Assembly: GCA_021636625.1 (NCBI GenBank)
Contig: JAJWLX010000043.1
Span: forward strand, 1 to 28,618
Length of the DNA: 28,618 nucleotides
Reading direction: 5' to 3'
Source of the DNA: Prevotella sp.
GTDB lineage: Bacteria; Bacteroidota; Bacteroidia; Bacteroidales; Bacteroidaceae
Each line of letters starts with the position of its first letter. The first letter of the stretch is position 1. Below, piece by piece: positions 6,421 to 14,642 of the stretch. Made by a program: the position numbers and the translations under genes. The notes below the pieces were generated by a model. The model did no database searches, was not told the origin of the DNA, and saw only the letters and a program-made list of their open reading frames with translations.

Positions 6421-7815
6421 ATGAGGCAGTCTGAACGCGCAAGTATAATGAGAATAGTTTCTGATTTGATAGAAGCTGATGGTATCATTGATGCAAGAGA
6501 GATTATCTTTCTTGATTCTTTGCGTGAGAAATATGGAATCAAGAAAGAAGATGAAGTGGCTGCTGCCTCCTATACTTTTGCTGCAGCTTTAAACGAACTT
6601 CTTTTAGCTGATGATAGTCTTAAGCATGATTTGATAGGTGATTTCAATCAAACAGCAATGTCTGATAATTATTGTGCAAGGGAAGAGGCTTTGCTGATAT
6701 TAGCTTTACGTTGCTGTTTGACTATCAATATGGGAAGTTTGGTAACAGTGCTTTCTATAGATACATCTGAAATAAAATTTGAAGATACTCAAATTCTCTA
6801 TGTTGAAAGTGAATTTGATAAGAAAATCAATGAGCAAATCCAAAATAGTTATCGGGAAATCTGTTCGGAGATACGATTAGCAGGTTTTGATTTTGTTTAT
6901 TTGCCAAAAATAGCGGAACATTATCAAAGTATTTCTGAAACGGATTTGTATCAGATTGCAGATTTCTTATATCCTAAGGTGAGCAATGAACGACTGCAAG
7001 TTATCATTAAGCAGTTGCGTAGCTTGTCAACAGAACGTTTTTGTAAAGACCAGTTGTCTGTGAAAATGAATGTGAAAGAGTTTGGGATGGTAAATCCTTC
7101 ATTCATGATAAAGATAGGGGAATCTTTTGTAAATGATAGGATGGTGTCGAATTTTTTGCTTGTAGAAATAGAGGGTGATGCTCTTGGTACAATTCGTAAG
7201 ATATTGGATTTGTTGGCAGAGAACTACCATAATCTAAGACTGAATTATTTGCAGGAAGAAACCGGACGTTTTATTTTCCGTGGGTTCTATAAACAGATTT
7301 TTGATATTCTAATGCTTCGTAAGGGCGTAAAGAGTTCTGTTGTCATAGATACGTTAAAAGAGCAAATTTACTTTCCTGAGGCAGATGTCAAGTTGGAGAA
7401 AATCCACCGAAGAGAAAAGGCATTATATGCTTTGTTTTTGTTAGAGTCTATGAGTGGAGGTATCAACTTTAATAAGCCAGTAACAGCCAAACAACTTGAA
7501 AGATATCAAAAAAGAATGGCTGCTATTATGAAGAAATATCAAATCATCTATAAGAAGTTTGGTGGTGAGGCAGATAAAGCTCCTAATATCTTGGATTATG
7601 CAACTCGTGCGCCAATGATTGCATTATTGAAAAAACAGATATTGAAATTGAATGATGTTTTGTTCCATGCAGAAGACTATATTATACAGCGTAATATGTA
7701 TGGTAACTATGGAGTAAGAATCTCGGCAGATTTGATGACTTATCAGGAAGGTATAGATGAGGGAATAAAACAATTAACGGATTCTGATGAATGGCAGAGA
7801 ATCTCAGCCTTGTAA
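6421..7815 (+). CDS. TerB-like N-terminal domain protein heading the Ter island
   Basis: The protein is 464 residues. The first 110 residues resemble the all-helical TerB fold: IMRIVSDLIEADGIIDAREI (about 9-28) matches the usual 'A-D-G-x-(I/V)-x-x-(R/K)-E' helix pair, followed by SDNYCAREEALLILALRCCL. The remaining 350 residues are not recognised. They include an alternating hydrophobic region (about 240-300) and a Lys-rich helical stretch (about 355-400). TerB proteins act at the inner membrane with TerC and TerD in tellurite/stress systems. The ATG at 6421 is used; an in-frame ATG nine codons on is an alternative. A promoter for the TerD operon lies downstream, so this gene is probably transcribed separately. 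The TerB call is moderate and the C-terminal function unknown. Confidence 0.65.
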   Translation: MRQSERASIMRIVSDLIEADGIIDAREIIFLDSLREKYGIKKEDEVAAASYTFAAALNELLLADDSLKHDLIGDFNQTAMSDNYCAREEALLILALRCCLTINMGSLVTVLSIDTSEIKFEDTQILYVESEFDKKINEQIQNSYREICSEIRLAGFDFVYLPKIAEHYQSISETDLYQIADFLYPKVSNERLQVIIKQLRSLSTERFCKDQLSVKMNVKEFGMVNPSFMIKIGESFVNDRMVSNFLLVEIEGDALGTIRKILDLLAENYHNLRLNYLQEETGRFIFRGFYKQIFDILMLRKGVKSSVVIDTLKEQIYFPEADVKLEKIHRREKALYALFLLESMSGGINFNKPVTAKQLERYQKRMAAIMKKYQIIYKKFGGEADKAPNILDYATRAPMIALLKKQILKLNDVLFHAEDYIIQRNMYGNYGVRISADLMTYQEGIDEGIKQLTDSDEWQRISAL

Positions 7816-7817
7816 GG

Positions 7818-7904
7818 TTGCAACTTGTTTATTAGACTTTTTGCTCTTGTTAGCTTGCAACGTTTGCATATATAATAAGGTGTGGAGAAAAATGATTAGC
7901 TTTG
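7818..7904 (+). promoter_or_regulatory. Ter-regulon promoter A, ahead of the terD operon
   Basis: The -7 element TAGCTTTG is at 7897-7904. The box GCAACGTT is at 7857-7864, exactly 40 bp upstream of it, and TTGCAA at 7818-7823 is 39 bp upstream of the box. No -33 TTTG is seen at normal spacing. The same layout recurs at two other promoters in the window, which points to activator-dependent transcription of the operon starting at 7948. Confidence 0.65.
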
Positions 7905-7947
7905 CACCATCAAACAGATAATAATAACAATTTAAATATTTGAGAAT

Positions 7948-8520
7948 ATGATCAATCTTGAAAAAGGACAGCGCATTAGTATGGATAAGGGACTGTCATT
8001 AGTAGGTGTAGGACTCGGTTGGGATCCAAATGAGGGTTCTGGTTATGATTTCGACTTGGATGCTTCTGCATTCATGTTGGGGGAGAATGGTCAGATTCCA
8101 CAACAGGAATTCTTTGTATTCTATGGAAATCAGAAAGCTCCAGATGGCTCTGTGGAATCCACAGGCGATGACCTGACTGGTGGAAATAGTGATGGCGGTG
8201 ATGATGAAACCCTGAATGTTGACTTGACAAAGGTTAGTCAAAACATTAAAGAGATTATCTTTACTGCAACTATTTATAAAGCTGATGAACGTCGCCAGAA
8301 CTTTGGACAAGTACGAAATTCTTATATTCGTATCTATGACGCAAAGACTAATACAGAGATAGCTCGTTATGATTTGGATGAGGACTTCTCTATAGAGACA
8401 GCTGTAGAGTTTGGTCGTCTGTATCGTCATAATGGAGAATGGAAGTTTGAGGCTATCGGTAATGGTAATAAAGGTGGTTTGCAGGCTCTCGTAAACAAAT
8501 ATGCTAAACAATTTGCATAA
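7948..8520 (+). CDS. terD: TerD-family calcium-binding stress protein
   Basis: The 190 residues match the usual single-domain TerD/TerE/TerZ length and pattern. It begins INLEKGQRISM. The acidic calcium-site segments are YDFDLDASAF (about 33-42), TGDDLTGG (72-79) and GGDDET (83-88). The C-terminal hallmark follows: ARYDLDEDFS (about 139-148) and FGRLYRHNGEWKF (155-167). TerD proteins are cytosolic, bind Ca2+ and take part in resistance to tellurite and other envelope or oxidative stress. It is the first gene of the operon under promoter A, 6 bp before the next terD paralogue. It is the most canonical of the four paralogues here. Which of TerD, TerE or TerZ it equals cannot be told. Confidence 0.93.
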   Translation: MINLEKGQRISMDKGLSLVGVGLGWDPNEGSGYDFDLDASAFMLGENGQIPQQEFFVFYGNQKAPDGSVESTGDDLTGGNSDGGDDETLNVDLTKVSQNIKEIIFTATIYKADERRQNFGQVRNSYIRIYDAKTNTEIARYDLDEDFSIETAVEFGRLYRHNGEWKFEAIGNGNKGGLQALVNKYAKQFA

Positions 8521-8526
8521 ACGCTT

Positions 8527-9207
8527 ATGGCTATTAATTTGATTAAAGGTCAACGAGTCGAAATCGAATCTGGTTTGACTCGTTTGAAAGTAGAGATGGG
8601 TTGGAAGGTAAATCCAAATGCAGAACCTGCTTATGATTTGGATGCATCTACTTTCCTGTTGGGTAGCAATGGGCAGATAGAAAACGAATATGATTTTGTT
8701 TTCTATGGTTCTGGTAATCAGACTCAGGCTTTAGATGATAATGGAAAGCCAATCTTTGATGAAAACGGCAAACCTGTTATGCGTCCAATATCTTTAGATA
8801 AAAGCGTCTTAGGATCTATTGATGATTTAGGTGATGATGACGATGATACTGGAGAGGGAAATGAGGAAATAGAAGTGGATTTGACAAAAACTTCGGCTAA
8901 GGTGCAAGAAATCCTTTTTACAGCAAGTATCTATTGGAGTCCATCAGATGCAAATGACCCTGTGAATGCTCCACGAATGAAGTATAATTTTGGTCAGGTT
9001 CGTGATGCATATATTCAGATTAAGAATGCAATAAATGGAGAAGTAATTTGCCGTTATGATTTGGATGAAGACTTCTCTACTGATAAAGGTGTTGAATTTG
9101 GTCGTTTATATCGTCGCGGCTCAGAATGGAAATTCCAAGCAGTAGGTGAGGCGCATAAAGATGGACTAGAACCTATTTGCAGAAAGTATGCTTCTAAATT
9201 TATGTAA
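8527..9207 (+). CDS. terD: TerD-family protein with acidic insertion
   Basis: This 226-residue TerD paralogue has all core motifs: MAINLIKGQRVEI start, AYDLDASTF (about 35-43), RYDLDEDFS (176-184) and FGRLYRRGSEWKF (191-203). Between the second strand and the calcium loop it carries an insertion (about 66-98) with two DNGKP-like turns, then a run of acidic residues, LGDDDDDTGEGNEE (101-114), in place of the usual GDDxTG loop. A second, shorter insertion (about 137-152) follows. The altered loop may change calcium affinity or partner choice. It is 6 bp after the first terD and 2 bp before the next. Confidence 0.9.
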   Translation: MAINLIKGQRVEIESGLTRLKVEMGWKVNPNAEPAYDLDASTFLLGSNGQIENEYDFVFYGSGNQTQALDDNGKPIFDENGKPVMRPISLDKSVLGSIDDLGDDDDDTGEGNEEIEVDLTKTSAKVQEILFTASIYWSPSDANDPVNAPRMKYNFGQVRDAYIQIKNAINGEVICRYDLDEDFSTDKGVEFGRLYRRGSEWKFQAVGEAHKDGLEPICRKYASKFM

Positions 9208-9209
9208 TT

Positions 9210-9851
9210 ATGGCAATCATTCTAGAAAAGAGCGGTGATACTCATCGCATTAATTTGGAAAAGCCTACAGCGGGCAAGCCTTTTGCAGGTGAGATTGTTG
9301 TCAATCTAGACTGGAGTAAAGGGGGATTTTTCAAAAATCTCTTTGGCAATGCCATTGATCTGGATTTAGGCTGTTATTATGAATTGCGTAATGGCAAGAA
9401 AATGCTGATAGATGGTTTACAATTCTCTCATGGTAGAGGAGGTGATCGTCATCATGTGACTCGACAAGGCTGCTATGATATGGCTCCTTATATATGGCAT
9501 CAAGGCGATGATCGTGGAGGTGGTGCTTCTTCTGGAGAAACCATTCTTGTGAATCCTGTAGGTATCAATGAAATTAAGCGTATTATAGTTTATACCTTTA
9601 TTTACGAAGGTGTAGCTAAATGGTCGGAGACGAATGCTGTTGTAAAAGTCAAAGTGCCAGGCAATCAAGAGGTAATTGTGGAAATGGGGCAACAGTACAG
9701 TGACAAAAAGTTCTGTGCAATAGCCCAGCTAGATTTCGCTGGTGATAATTCTATTACAGTGAAGAAACTGGTAACATTTCATGATGGACATCGTGATTGT
9801 GACAAACAATATGGATGGGGATTCAATTACAGTCCTGGCAGTAAAGATTAA
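9210..9851 (+). CDS. TerA/TerF-like TerD-domain protein
   Basis: The 213-residue protein is a divergent TerD-fold member closer to the TerA type. NAIDLDLGCYYEL (about 47-59) and HQGDDRGGG (97-105) followed by SGE (108-110) match the 'D-L-D-L ... H-x-G-D-D-R-x-G ... G-E' pattern of that subgroup. The classical C-terminal FGRLYR/W-K-F signature is missing; it is replaced by QQYSDKKFCAIAQLDF and a His/Asp-rich tail (TFHDGHRDCDKQYGW). It keeps the MAIILEK N-terminus shared by the set. It is likely a calcium-binding scaffold partner of the other TerD proteins. Family level is confident, exact orthology is not. Confidence 0.82.
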   Translation: MAIILEKSGDTHRINLEKPTAGKPFAGEIVVNLDWSKGGFFKNLFGNAIDLDLGCYYELRNGKKMLIDGLQFSHGRGGDRHHVTRQGCYDMAPYIWHQGDDRGGGASSGETILVNPVGINEIKRIIVYTFIYEGVAKWSETNAVVKVKVPGNQEVIVEMGQQYSDKKFCAIAQLDFAGDNSITVKKLVTFHDGHRDCDKQYGWGFNYSPGSKD

Positions 9852-9870
9852 TTATTTAAACTTGAGAATT

Positions 9871-10536
9871 ATGGCAATAAAACTTGAAAAAGGACAACGC
9901 ATTAATCTTGAAAAAGAGACTGGTGCGAAATTGACCAACTTTTGTGTTGGTTGTAACTGGGGAGCTATCATCAAGAAAACATTCTTTGGTTTGTCTACCT
10001 CTGTTGTAGATGTAGATTTGGACCTTAGTTGTATGATGTTTGATGCTAATGGTGGTGTCGTAGACCATATTTGGTCTCCTTTATATCAATTCCATGGCAA
10101 ACTACCTCAAGGCAAGTTGGATTCAAATGATCGTGCTCTTCATCATACAGGTGATGACCTAACAGGTGATCAAAATGGAGATGATGGTCTTGACAATGAG
10201 ATTATTACTGTTGACTTGAATCGTGTCAGCTATAATGTGAACTCTATCGTGTTCTTTTTGAACATATATAATAATAATGAATATAGTGGTGATTTCTCAG
10301 GAATTCCATATGCTTCTATTCGTATGTTTGAGGGTACACCTGAAAGACCACCTAAGCAAGTGTTTGCTCAATATAATGTAGCGACTAAGACAGAATGTGT
10401 AGGTAAGCGTGCTCTTGTAATGGGTAAGTTGTACCGACGCAATGGTGAATGGAAATTTGCTGCAATCGGTGATGCGTTTGAAGATAGAACTATTGGACAA
10501 ACCATTGTTCGTGTGGCAAGAGATTATTCAAAATAA
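9871..10536 (+). CDS. TerD/TerZ-family protein
   Basis: The frame is open from 9781, but the start is taken at 9871 because it lies just after the previous stop and gives the family N-terminus MAIKLEKGQRINLEK. The product is 221 residues. Motifs are VDVDLDLSC (about 46-54), HHTGDDLTGD (91-100) followed by GDDGLDNE, and a C-terminal GKLYRRNGEWKFAAIG. It resembles TerZ-like members that have an elongated loop between the first two strands. It contains an unusual two cysteines, FCVGC (24-28). It is probably cytosolic and calcium-binding, and is the fourth TerD paralogue in a row, 11 bp before a vWA gene. Confidence 0.88.
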   Translation: MAIKLEKGQRINLEKETGAKLTNFCVGCNWGAIIKKTFFGLSTSVVDVDLDLSCMMFDANGGVVDHIWSPLYQFHGKLPQGKLDSNDRALHHTGDDLTGDQNGDDGLDNEIITVDLNRVSYNVNSIVFFLNIYNNNEYSGDFSGIPYASIRMFEGTPERPPKQVFAQYNVATKTECVGKRALVMGKLYRRNGEWKFAAIGDAFEDRTIGQTIVRVARDYSK

Positions 10537-10547
10537 ATAATAGTAAA

Positions 10548-11186
10548 ATGAGAAGATTACCAGTATATTTACTCCTCGATACATCGGGTTCTATGTATGG
10601 TGAACCTATCGAGGCAGTGAAGAATGGCGTTCAAACGCTTATCTCCACATTGAGAAGTGATCCTTATGCGCTAGAGACAGCGTACATCAGTATTATTACT
10701 TTTAATACAACTGCTCAGCAGGTGTCACCGTTAACAGAATTGGCTGCATTCCAACAACCGGGCATTGATGCTGGCGGTTGTACAGCCTTAGGCGGTGCTT
10801 TGGAATTACTGTCACAGAAGATTGATAGTGAAGTTACAAAAACTACTGCTGAAGTAAAAGGTGATTGGAGACCATTGGTTTTCATCATGACAGATGGTGA
10901 ACCAACCGACTCTATTACAAAGGGGCTTGAGGAATTTAAGAAGCGTAAATGTGGTATGGTTGTAGCTTGTGCTGCTGGTCAAGGTGCTAATACCAATACG
11001 TTGAAGCAAATCACAGAAAATGTGGTTCAGCTAGATACTGCTGATAGTGCGACTATCAAGGCTTTCTTCAAATGGGTCTCAGCTTCAATCAGTACAAGTA
11101 GTAAATCTGTTGAGGACACTGCTTGCGAAGCTACAACAATGAGTGAGTTGCCACCTCCACCACCAGAGGTTAATATCGTAGTATAA
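10548..11186 (+). CDS. TerY-like vWA protein 1
   Basis: The 212-residue von Willebrand A domain protein has a complete MIDAS metal site: DTSGS (11-15), T79 in GGCTALGG, and TDGEPTD (115-121). It begins MRRLPVYLLLD like TerY of Ter systems and lacks the C-terminal zinc domain found in the third copy. The last residues form a proline tail ending LPPPPPEVNIVV, shared with the next gene. TerY-type vWA proteins are thought to serve as metal-dependent adaptors in the Ter assembly. A possible hairpin separates it from the second copy 63 bp downstream. Confidence 0.9.
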   Translation: MRRLPVYLLLDTSGSMYGEPIEAVKNGVQTLISTLRSDPYALETAYISIITFNTTAQQVSPLTELAAFQQPGIDAGGCTALGGALELLSQKIDSEVTKTTAEVKGDWRPLVFIMTDGEPTDSITKGLEEFKKRKCGMVVACAAGQGANTNTLKQITENVVQLDTADSATIKAFFKWVSASISTSSKSVEDTACEATTMSELPPPPPEVNIVV

Positions 11187-11197
11187 ATTTTATTAAG

Positions 11198-11225
11198 GAT
11201 GGTGCTCTTAAGTAAGGGCATCATC
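11198..11225 (+). terminator. Possible attenuating hairpin between the two short terY genes
   Basis: gatggtgc (11198-11205) can pair with gcatcatc (11218-11225), with one G-U pair, around a 12-base loop containing cttaag. It is followed by an AU-rich stretch but no clean U-tract. It could weaken read-through or adjust RNA stability inside the operon. Confidence 0.25.
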
Positions 11226-11249
11226 TATAATTTAATCTTTAAGCAAAAT

Positions 11250-11888
11250 ATGAGTAGAAGATTACCTGTTTATATATTGATAGATACTTCTGGTTCCATG
11301 AAAGGTGAACCTATAGAGTCTGTGAAGGTGGGACTGTCGGATATGATAGCATCTTTGCGATTGGATCCATACGCTTTGGAAACGGCTTGTATCAGTATTA
11401 TAACATACGATAAGGATGTCAAGCAAATTCTACCTTTGACCGAATTGGAGAACCTTCAATTGCCGGAGATTGCTTGTCCTGAAGCTGGACCGACTCACAT
11501 GGGAGCTGCTTTGGAATTGTTGTGTCAACGATATGATGCAGAGGTGAATATGGGATCTAAAGAGCAAAAAGGCGATTGGATGCCATTATTGTTTATCTTG
11601 ACAGATGGAAAACCTTCGGATTTGTTGGCATACGATAATGTGATACCAAAGGTCAAAGCACATCAGTTCACAAATATTGTGGTTTGTGCTGCAGGACCTA
11701 AGGCAAAAACAGAACCTTTGAAGAAACTTACTGACAATGTTTTTACACTTGACACAATGGATAGTAATACATTCAAGAAGTTCTTCCAATGGGTATCAAT
11801 TAATATCATAGGAGGTGGTAAGACGATGGGAGTTACAGACCAGCTAGAACTGCCTGCACCTCCAACAGAAGTAAATTTAGTGGTATAA
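11250..11888 (+). CDS. TerY-like vWA protein 2
   Basis: The frame is open from 11199, but the start at 11250 is chosen because MSRRLPVYILID aligns with the N-termini of the other two copies. The product is 212 residues. The MIDAS site is present: DTSGS near the N-terminus, PTHMGAAL supplying the threonine, and LTDGKPSD. The end, LPAPPTEVNLVV, repeats the proline-rich tail and EVNxVV terminus of copy 1. It is likely a paralogue by tandem duplication, since length and layout are the same but the sequences have diverged. It is 6 bp before the AIM24-family gene. Confidence 0.9.
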   Translation: MSRRLPVYILIDTSGSMKGEPIESVKVGLSDMIASLRLDPYALETACISIITYDKDVKQILPLTELENLQLPEIACPEAGPTHMGAALELLCQRYDAEVNMGSKEQKGDWMPLLFILTDGKPSDLLAYDNVIPKVKAHQFTNIVVCAAGPKAKTEPLKKLTDNVFTLDTMDSNTFKKFFQWVSINIIGGGKTMGVTDQLELPAPPTEVNLVV

Positions 11889-11894
11889 AGTGAT

Positions 11895-12560
11895 ATGAAT
11901 TGCAAGATAGTAGGATATGAGTATAAGACTCTTGAAGTGACATTGTCACCAGGAGAATCGTTTTATGCAGAGCGTGGAAGTATTGTCTATGTTGATGAGG
12001 CTTTGCAACGTGATGTGGAGTTTAATGGAAGTGGCTCTAGCAATGGTGGATTAGGTAGCCTCTTGGGAGGAGTCTTAAAATCTGCGTTGGCAGGTGAATC
12101 TATTTTGATAATCCGTTTCTATAATCCTACAAATACGGAGAGAAAAATGGTTCTTTCTGGAAGTTGTTGCGCTCTCGTACCTATTAGATTGCAAGGAGAA
12201 AACTTAATCTGTCGTCGTGGACATTATGTTGCATCCACGAATAAGATAAACTTGAACCTTAATATAAGCCTTCAAGGATTAGTGGGTGGAGTAGGACTTT
12301 TCCAAAAGATAGATGGTAATGCTACTGTTTTTCTTGATTCCCTTGGTTCTCCAATAGAAAAGATTCTGGGCAATGGTGAAACAATTGAAATAGATGAAAA
12401 TCATATCGTAGCCTTTCAAGGTTTCTCTCCTTCACAGATTCAGGCAGGTTGGTCTGTTGGTAATGTATTGAGAGGAGAAGGATTGAGCTTGATGAAAGTT
12501 ACAGGACCGGGTAAGGTTTATCTGAGTCCTTTACCGATGATAGTTCTTAAAAATAACTAA
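11895..12560 (+). CDS. AIM24 family protein (DUF124)
   Basis: The 221-residue protein fits the AIM24/TIGR00266 family, beta-rich proteins common in bacteria and often found in Ter-type stress clusters. Family features seen are the N-terminal strand pattern ending in PGESFYAERGSIVYVDE (about 19-35), a glycine-rich segment GGLGSLLGGVLKSALAGES (about 51-69), and C-terminal GFSPSQIQAGWSVGNVL with GEGLSLMKVTGPGKVYLSP. No signal peptide or membrane helix is seen. The molecular function of the family in bacteria is not established; a membrane- or envelope-associated scaffold role is inferred. It sits between vWA protein 2 and the helicase with gaps of 6 and 11 bp. Confidence 0.85.
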   Translation: MNCKIVGYEYKTLEVTLSPGESFYAERGSIVYVDEALQRDVEFNGSGSSNGGLGSLLGGVLKSALAGESILIIRFYNPTNTERKMVLSGSCCALVPIRLQGENLICRRGHYVASTNKINLNLNISLQGLVGGVGLFQKIDGNATVFLDSLGSPIEKILGNGETIEIDENHIVAFQGFSPSQIQAGWSVGNVLRGEGLSLMKVTGPGKVYLSPLPMIVLKNN

Positions 12561-12571
12561 GTTTATTGTGT

Positions 12572-14581
12572 ATGAACAGCTTTTTGAAAAATGTATTAAG
12601 TTTGCTTAAAATTCGTTTAAACTCTCCCCAGGAAACAGAAAACAAGGGAGAGGGGACTAATATGCGTCCTATTCAAATTGATAAGCCGATAATTCTCCCC
12701 GAAACGAATGGGGATTCTGTAGTGCACTCTATGAATATAGCAGATAATGTTTCTTATATAGAGCCAAAATGTAGTACACAAGAAGAGGTATATAACTATT
12801 TGACGGGTTCTCCCTCTGGCATAACTTTTGTACATGGGAAGGCAGGATGCGGAAAGACTTATCTAATTAATAGAATTACCCAAAAGGTTCAAGGCTGTCA
12901 GGTGCTTGTTCCTACAAATCTAGCGGCATCATTATATAAAGGTGCAAGGACTATGCATTCTTTCTTTTATGGTGCTTTTGATAATTTAGATGAGGGATAT
13001 CAGAATCCAGAAAATATAACATCTGGTAAAGTTGCTTCTTTTCGTCATTCATTGATAGGAATAAAACTTCTTGTCATAGATGAAATATCAATGGTTCGTG
13101 CAGACTTATTTGAAATGATGAATCAAATTTGTCAAAAGGCATTGGAAAATACTTTGCCATTTGGTGGCATTGCTGTTGTACTAGTTGGAGATTTATTCCA
13201 ACTTCCACCAATAGTAAGTGATGATGCAGTATATGAATATTTGAAAAGGGAATATGGAGGAATCTATTTCTTTAATAGTCACATTATACAAAAAGAACTA
13301 GATAATATAAAACTTTTTGAATTGGCAAAATCTTATCGTCAGCAAAATGATTCTGAGTTTGTTAAGATATTGGATGAATTCAGAAAGCCAATGAGCGAGA
13401 AACGAAAAGTTCAGGTAATCAATGAAATAAATCGAAGAGTTGTTGATGATAAAGATTTACCAAAAGATGCTGTCTATATTGCCTCTTCGAATGAAGAAGT
13501 GAGAAATGTAAATACAAAAAAGCTAGAGGAATTGCCAGGGGTAAAGACTACGATAGATGCGGAGTATGTTATTCGTAAGAAAAATAGTGATGAAACTGTA
13601 ACCTTGAAACATAGTGAATTACCTTCAAAGGAAGATATTCGAGAAATTATAGTACCTTCAGCTTATGATTCGCAACTTATCTTTAAAATAGGTGCAAGAG
13701 TTGTTCTTACCAAAAGTAGTAAGCGAATGGGATACATTAATGGGGACTTTGGTACTATTCTAGATTTTAATGGTGACTATTTTACTATTCTTCTTGATAA
13801 AAATAAGATGTCAATCATGTGCCCAAATCCCAATGATAGATACAAAGCAAGTCAAAAGACAGAGTATCGCTATGAGATGATATATGATGAGCAAAAGCAT
13901 AAATTAGTGAGAAAGACTCCTTTTGTACAACGTACGAATCAGTTTCCAATAAAGCTTGCTTATGCTTTTACGATACATAAGGCACAAGGACAAACTTATA
14001 ATCAGGTTATTATAGACTTGAAAAGTCATATTTTTGCTCCGGGACAATTGTATGTTGCTTTGAGTCGTGCACGATCTCTGCAAGATTTATACTTGACAAA
14101 GCCAATAACATATAGCGACATAATTTCTGATGATGAAATTTTCGCGTTTTTAAATAAGTTGAGAGTAAATCAACAAGTAACTACAGAAAACAAGCAAGAA
14201 GCTGTTAGTGTTCGGAACGAAACAATAAAAGTTGCAAATCCTATATGTGACAATTTTATATGTTTTATTCGACAACGAGAAGTTTGTATGTCTTCCGCAG
14301 AATTGATGATTCATTCTCTTAATGCTTTTAAGTTATTGGTTCATTCTGGAGAATATGAAAAAGCGTTTTGGGAATTGCAAAAGGTTATGGAACTTATTAT
14401 GTCTACGTATCAAACAGATGATTATTCACGGATGATTGATGATTTTTTGGTTGGCAATTACACGGAAAAGAGATGTCTGAATGCATTGAATGTGATATTT
14501 GAGATTTATACGGATGTAATAAGACATCCACTAAAGCAATGCCAATTAGACAATAGAACATTGACAGTAAAACTTACGTAA
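12572..14581 (+). CDS. Pif1-like SF1B DNA helicase with extra C-terminal helical domain
   Basis: The start is taken at ATG 12572; a TTG two codons earlier is also in frame. The product is 669 residues. Helicase motifs are all visible: Walker A VHGKAGCGKTYL (about 87-98), Walker B LLVIDEISMV (166-175), VLVGDLFQLPP (203-213), a QRTNQFPIKLAYAFTIHKAQ stretch (about 453-472) and LYVALSRAR (493-501). It therefore belongs to the Pif1/RecD-like 5'-3' helicases. The first 60 residues look disordered. The last 100 (about 570-669) are a predicted helical domain outside the helicase core and are not recognised. The gene lies inside the Ter operon, 11 bp after the AIM24-family gene and 61 bp before TerY3. 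Confidence 0.9.
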   Translation: MNSFLKNVLSLLKIRLNSPQETENKGEGTNMRPIQIDKPIILPETNGDSVVHSMNIADNVSYIEPKCSTQEEVYNYLTGSPSGITFVHGKAGCGKTYLINRITQKVQGCQVLVPTNLAASLYKGARTMHSFFYGAFDNLDEGYQNPENITSGKVASFRHSLIGIKLLVIDEISMVRADLFEMMNQICQKALENTLPFGGIAVVLVGDLFQLPPIVSDDAVYEYLKREYGGIYFFNSHIIQKELDNIKLFELAKSYRQQNDSEFVKILDEFRKPMSEKRKVQVINEINRRVVDDKDLPKDAVYIASSNEEVRNVNTKKLEELPGVKTTIDAEYVIRKKNSDETVTLKHSELPSKEDIREIIVPSAYDSQLIFKIGARVVLTKSSKRMGYINGDFGTILDFNGDYFTILLDKNKMSIMCPNPNDRYKASQKTEYRYEMIYDEQKHKLVRKTPFVQRTNQFPIKLAYAFTIHKAQGQTYNQVIIDLKSHIFAPGQLYVALSRARSLQDLYLTKPITYSDIISDDEIFAFLNKLRVNQQVTTENKQEAVSVRNETIKVANPICDNFICFIRQREVCMSSAELMIHSLNAFKLLVHSGEYEKAFWELQKVMELIMSTYQTDDYSRMIDDFLVGNYTEKRCLNALNVIFEIYTDVIRHPLKQCQLDNRTLTVKLT

Positions 14582-14642
14582 TATGTTGATTCAAATATTG
14601 ATAATAATGCAATGAAATTGACAATTTAATAATATTTTAACA

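Noticed and set aside
7999..8553. Minus-strand open frame of 184 codons opposite the first terD
   Set aside because: The plus strand encodes a full TerD with all motifs; the reverse reading is an Ile/Ser-rich shadow.
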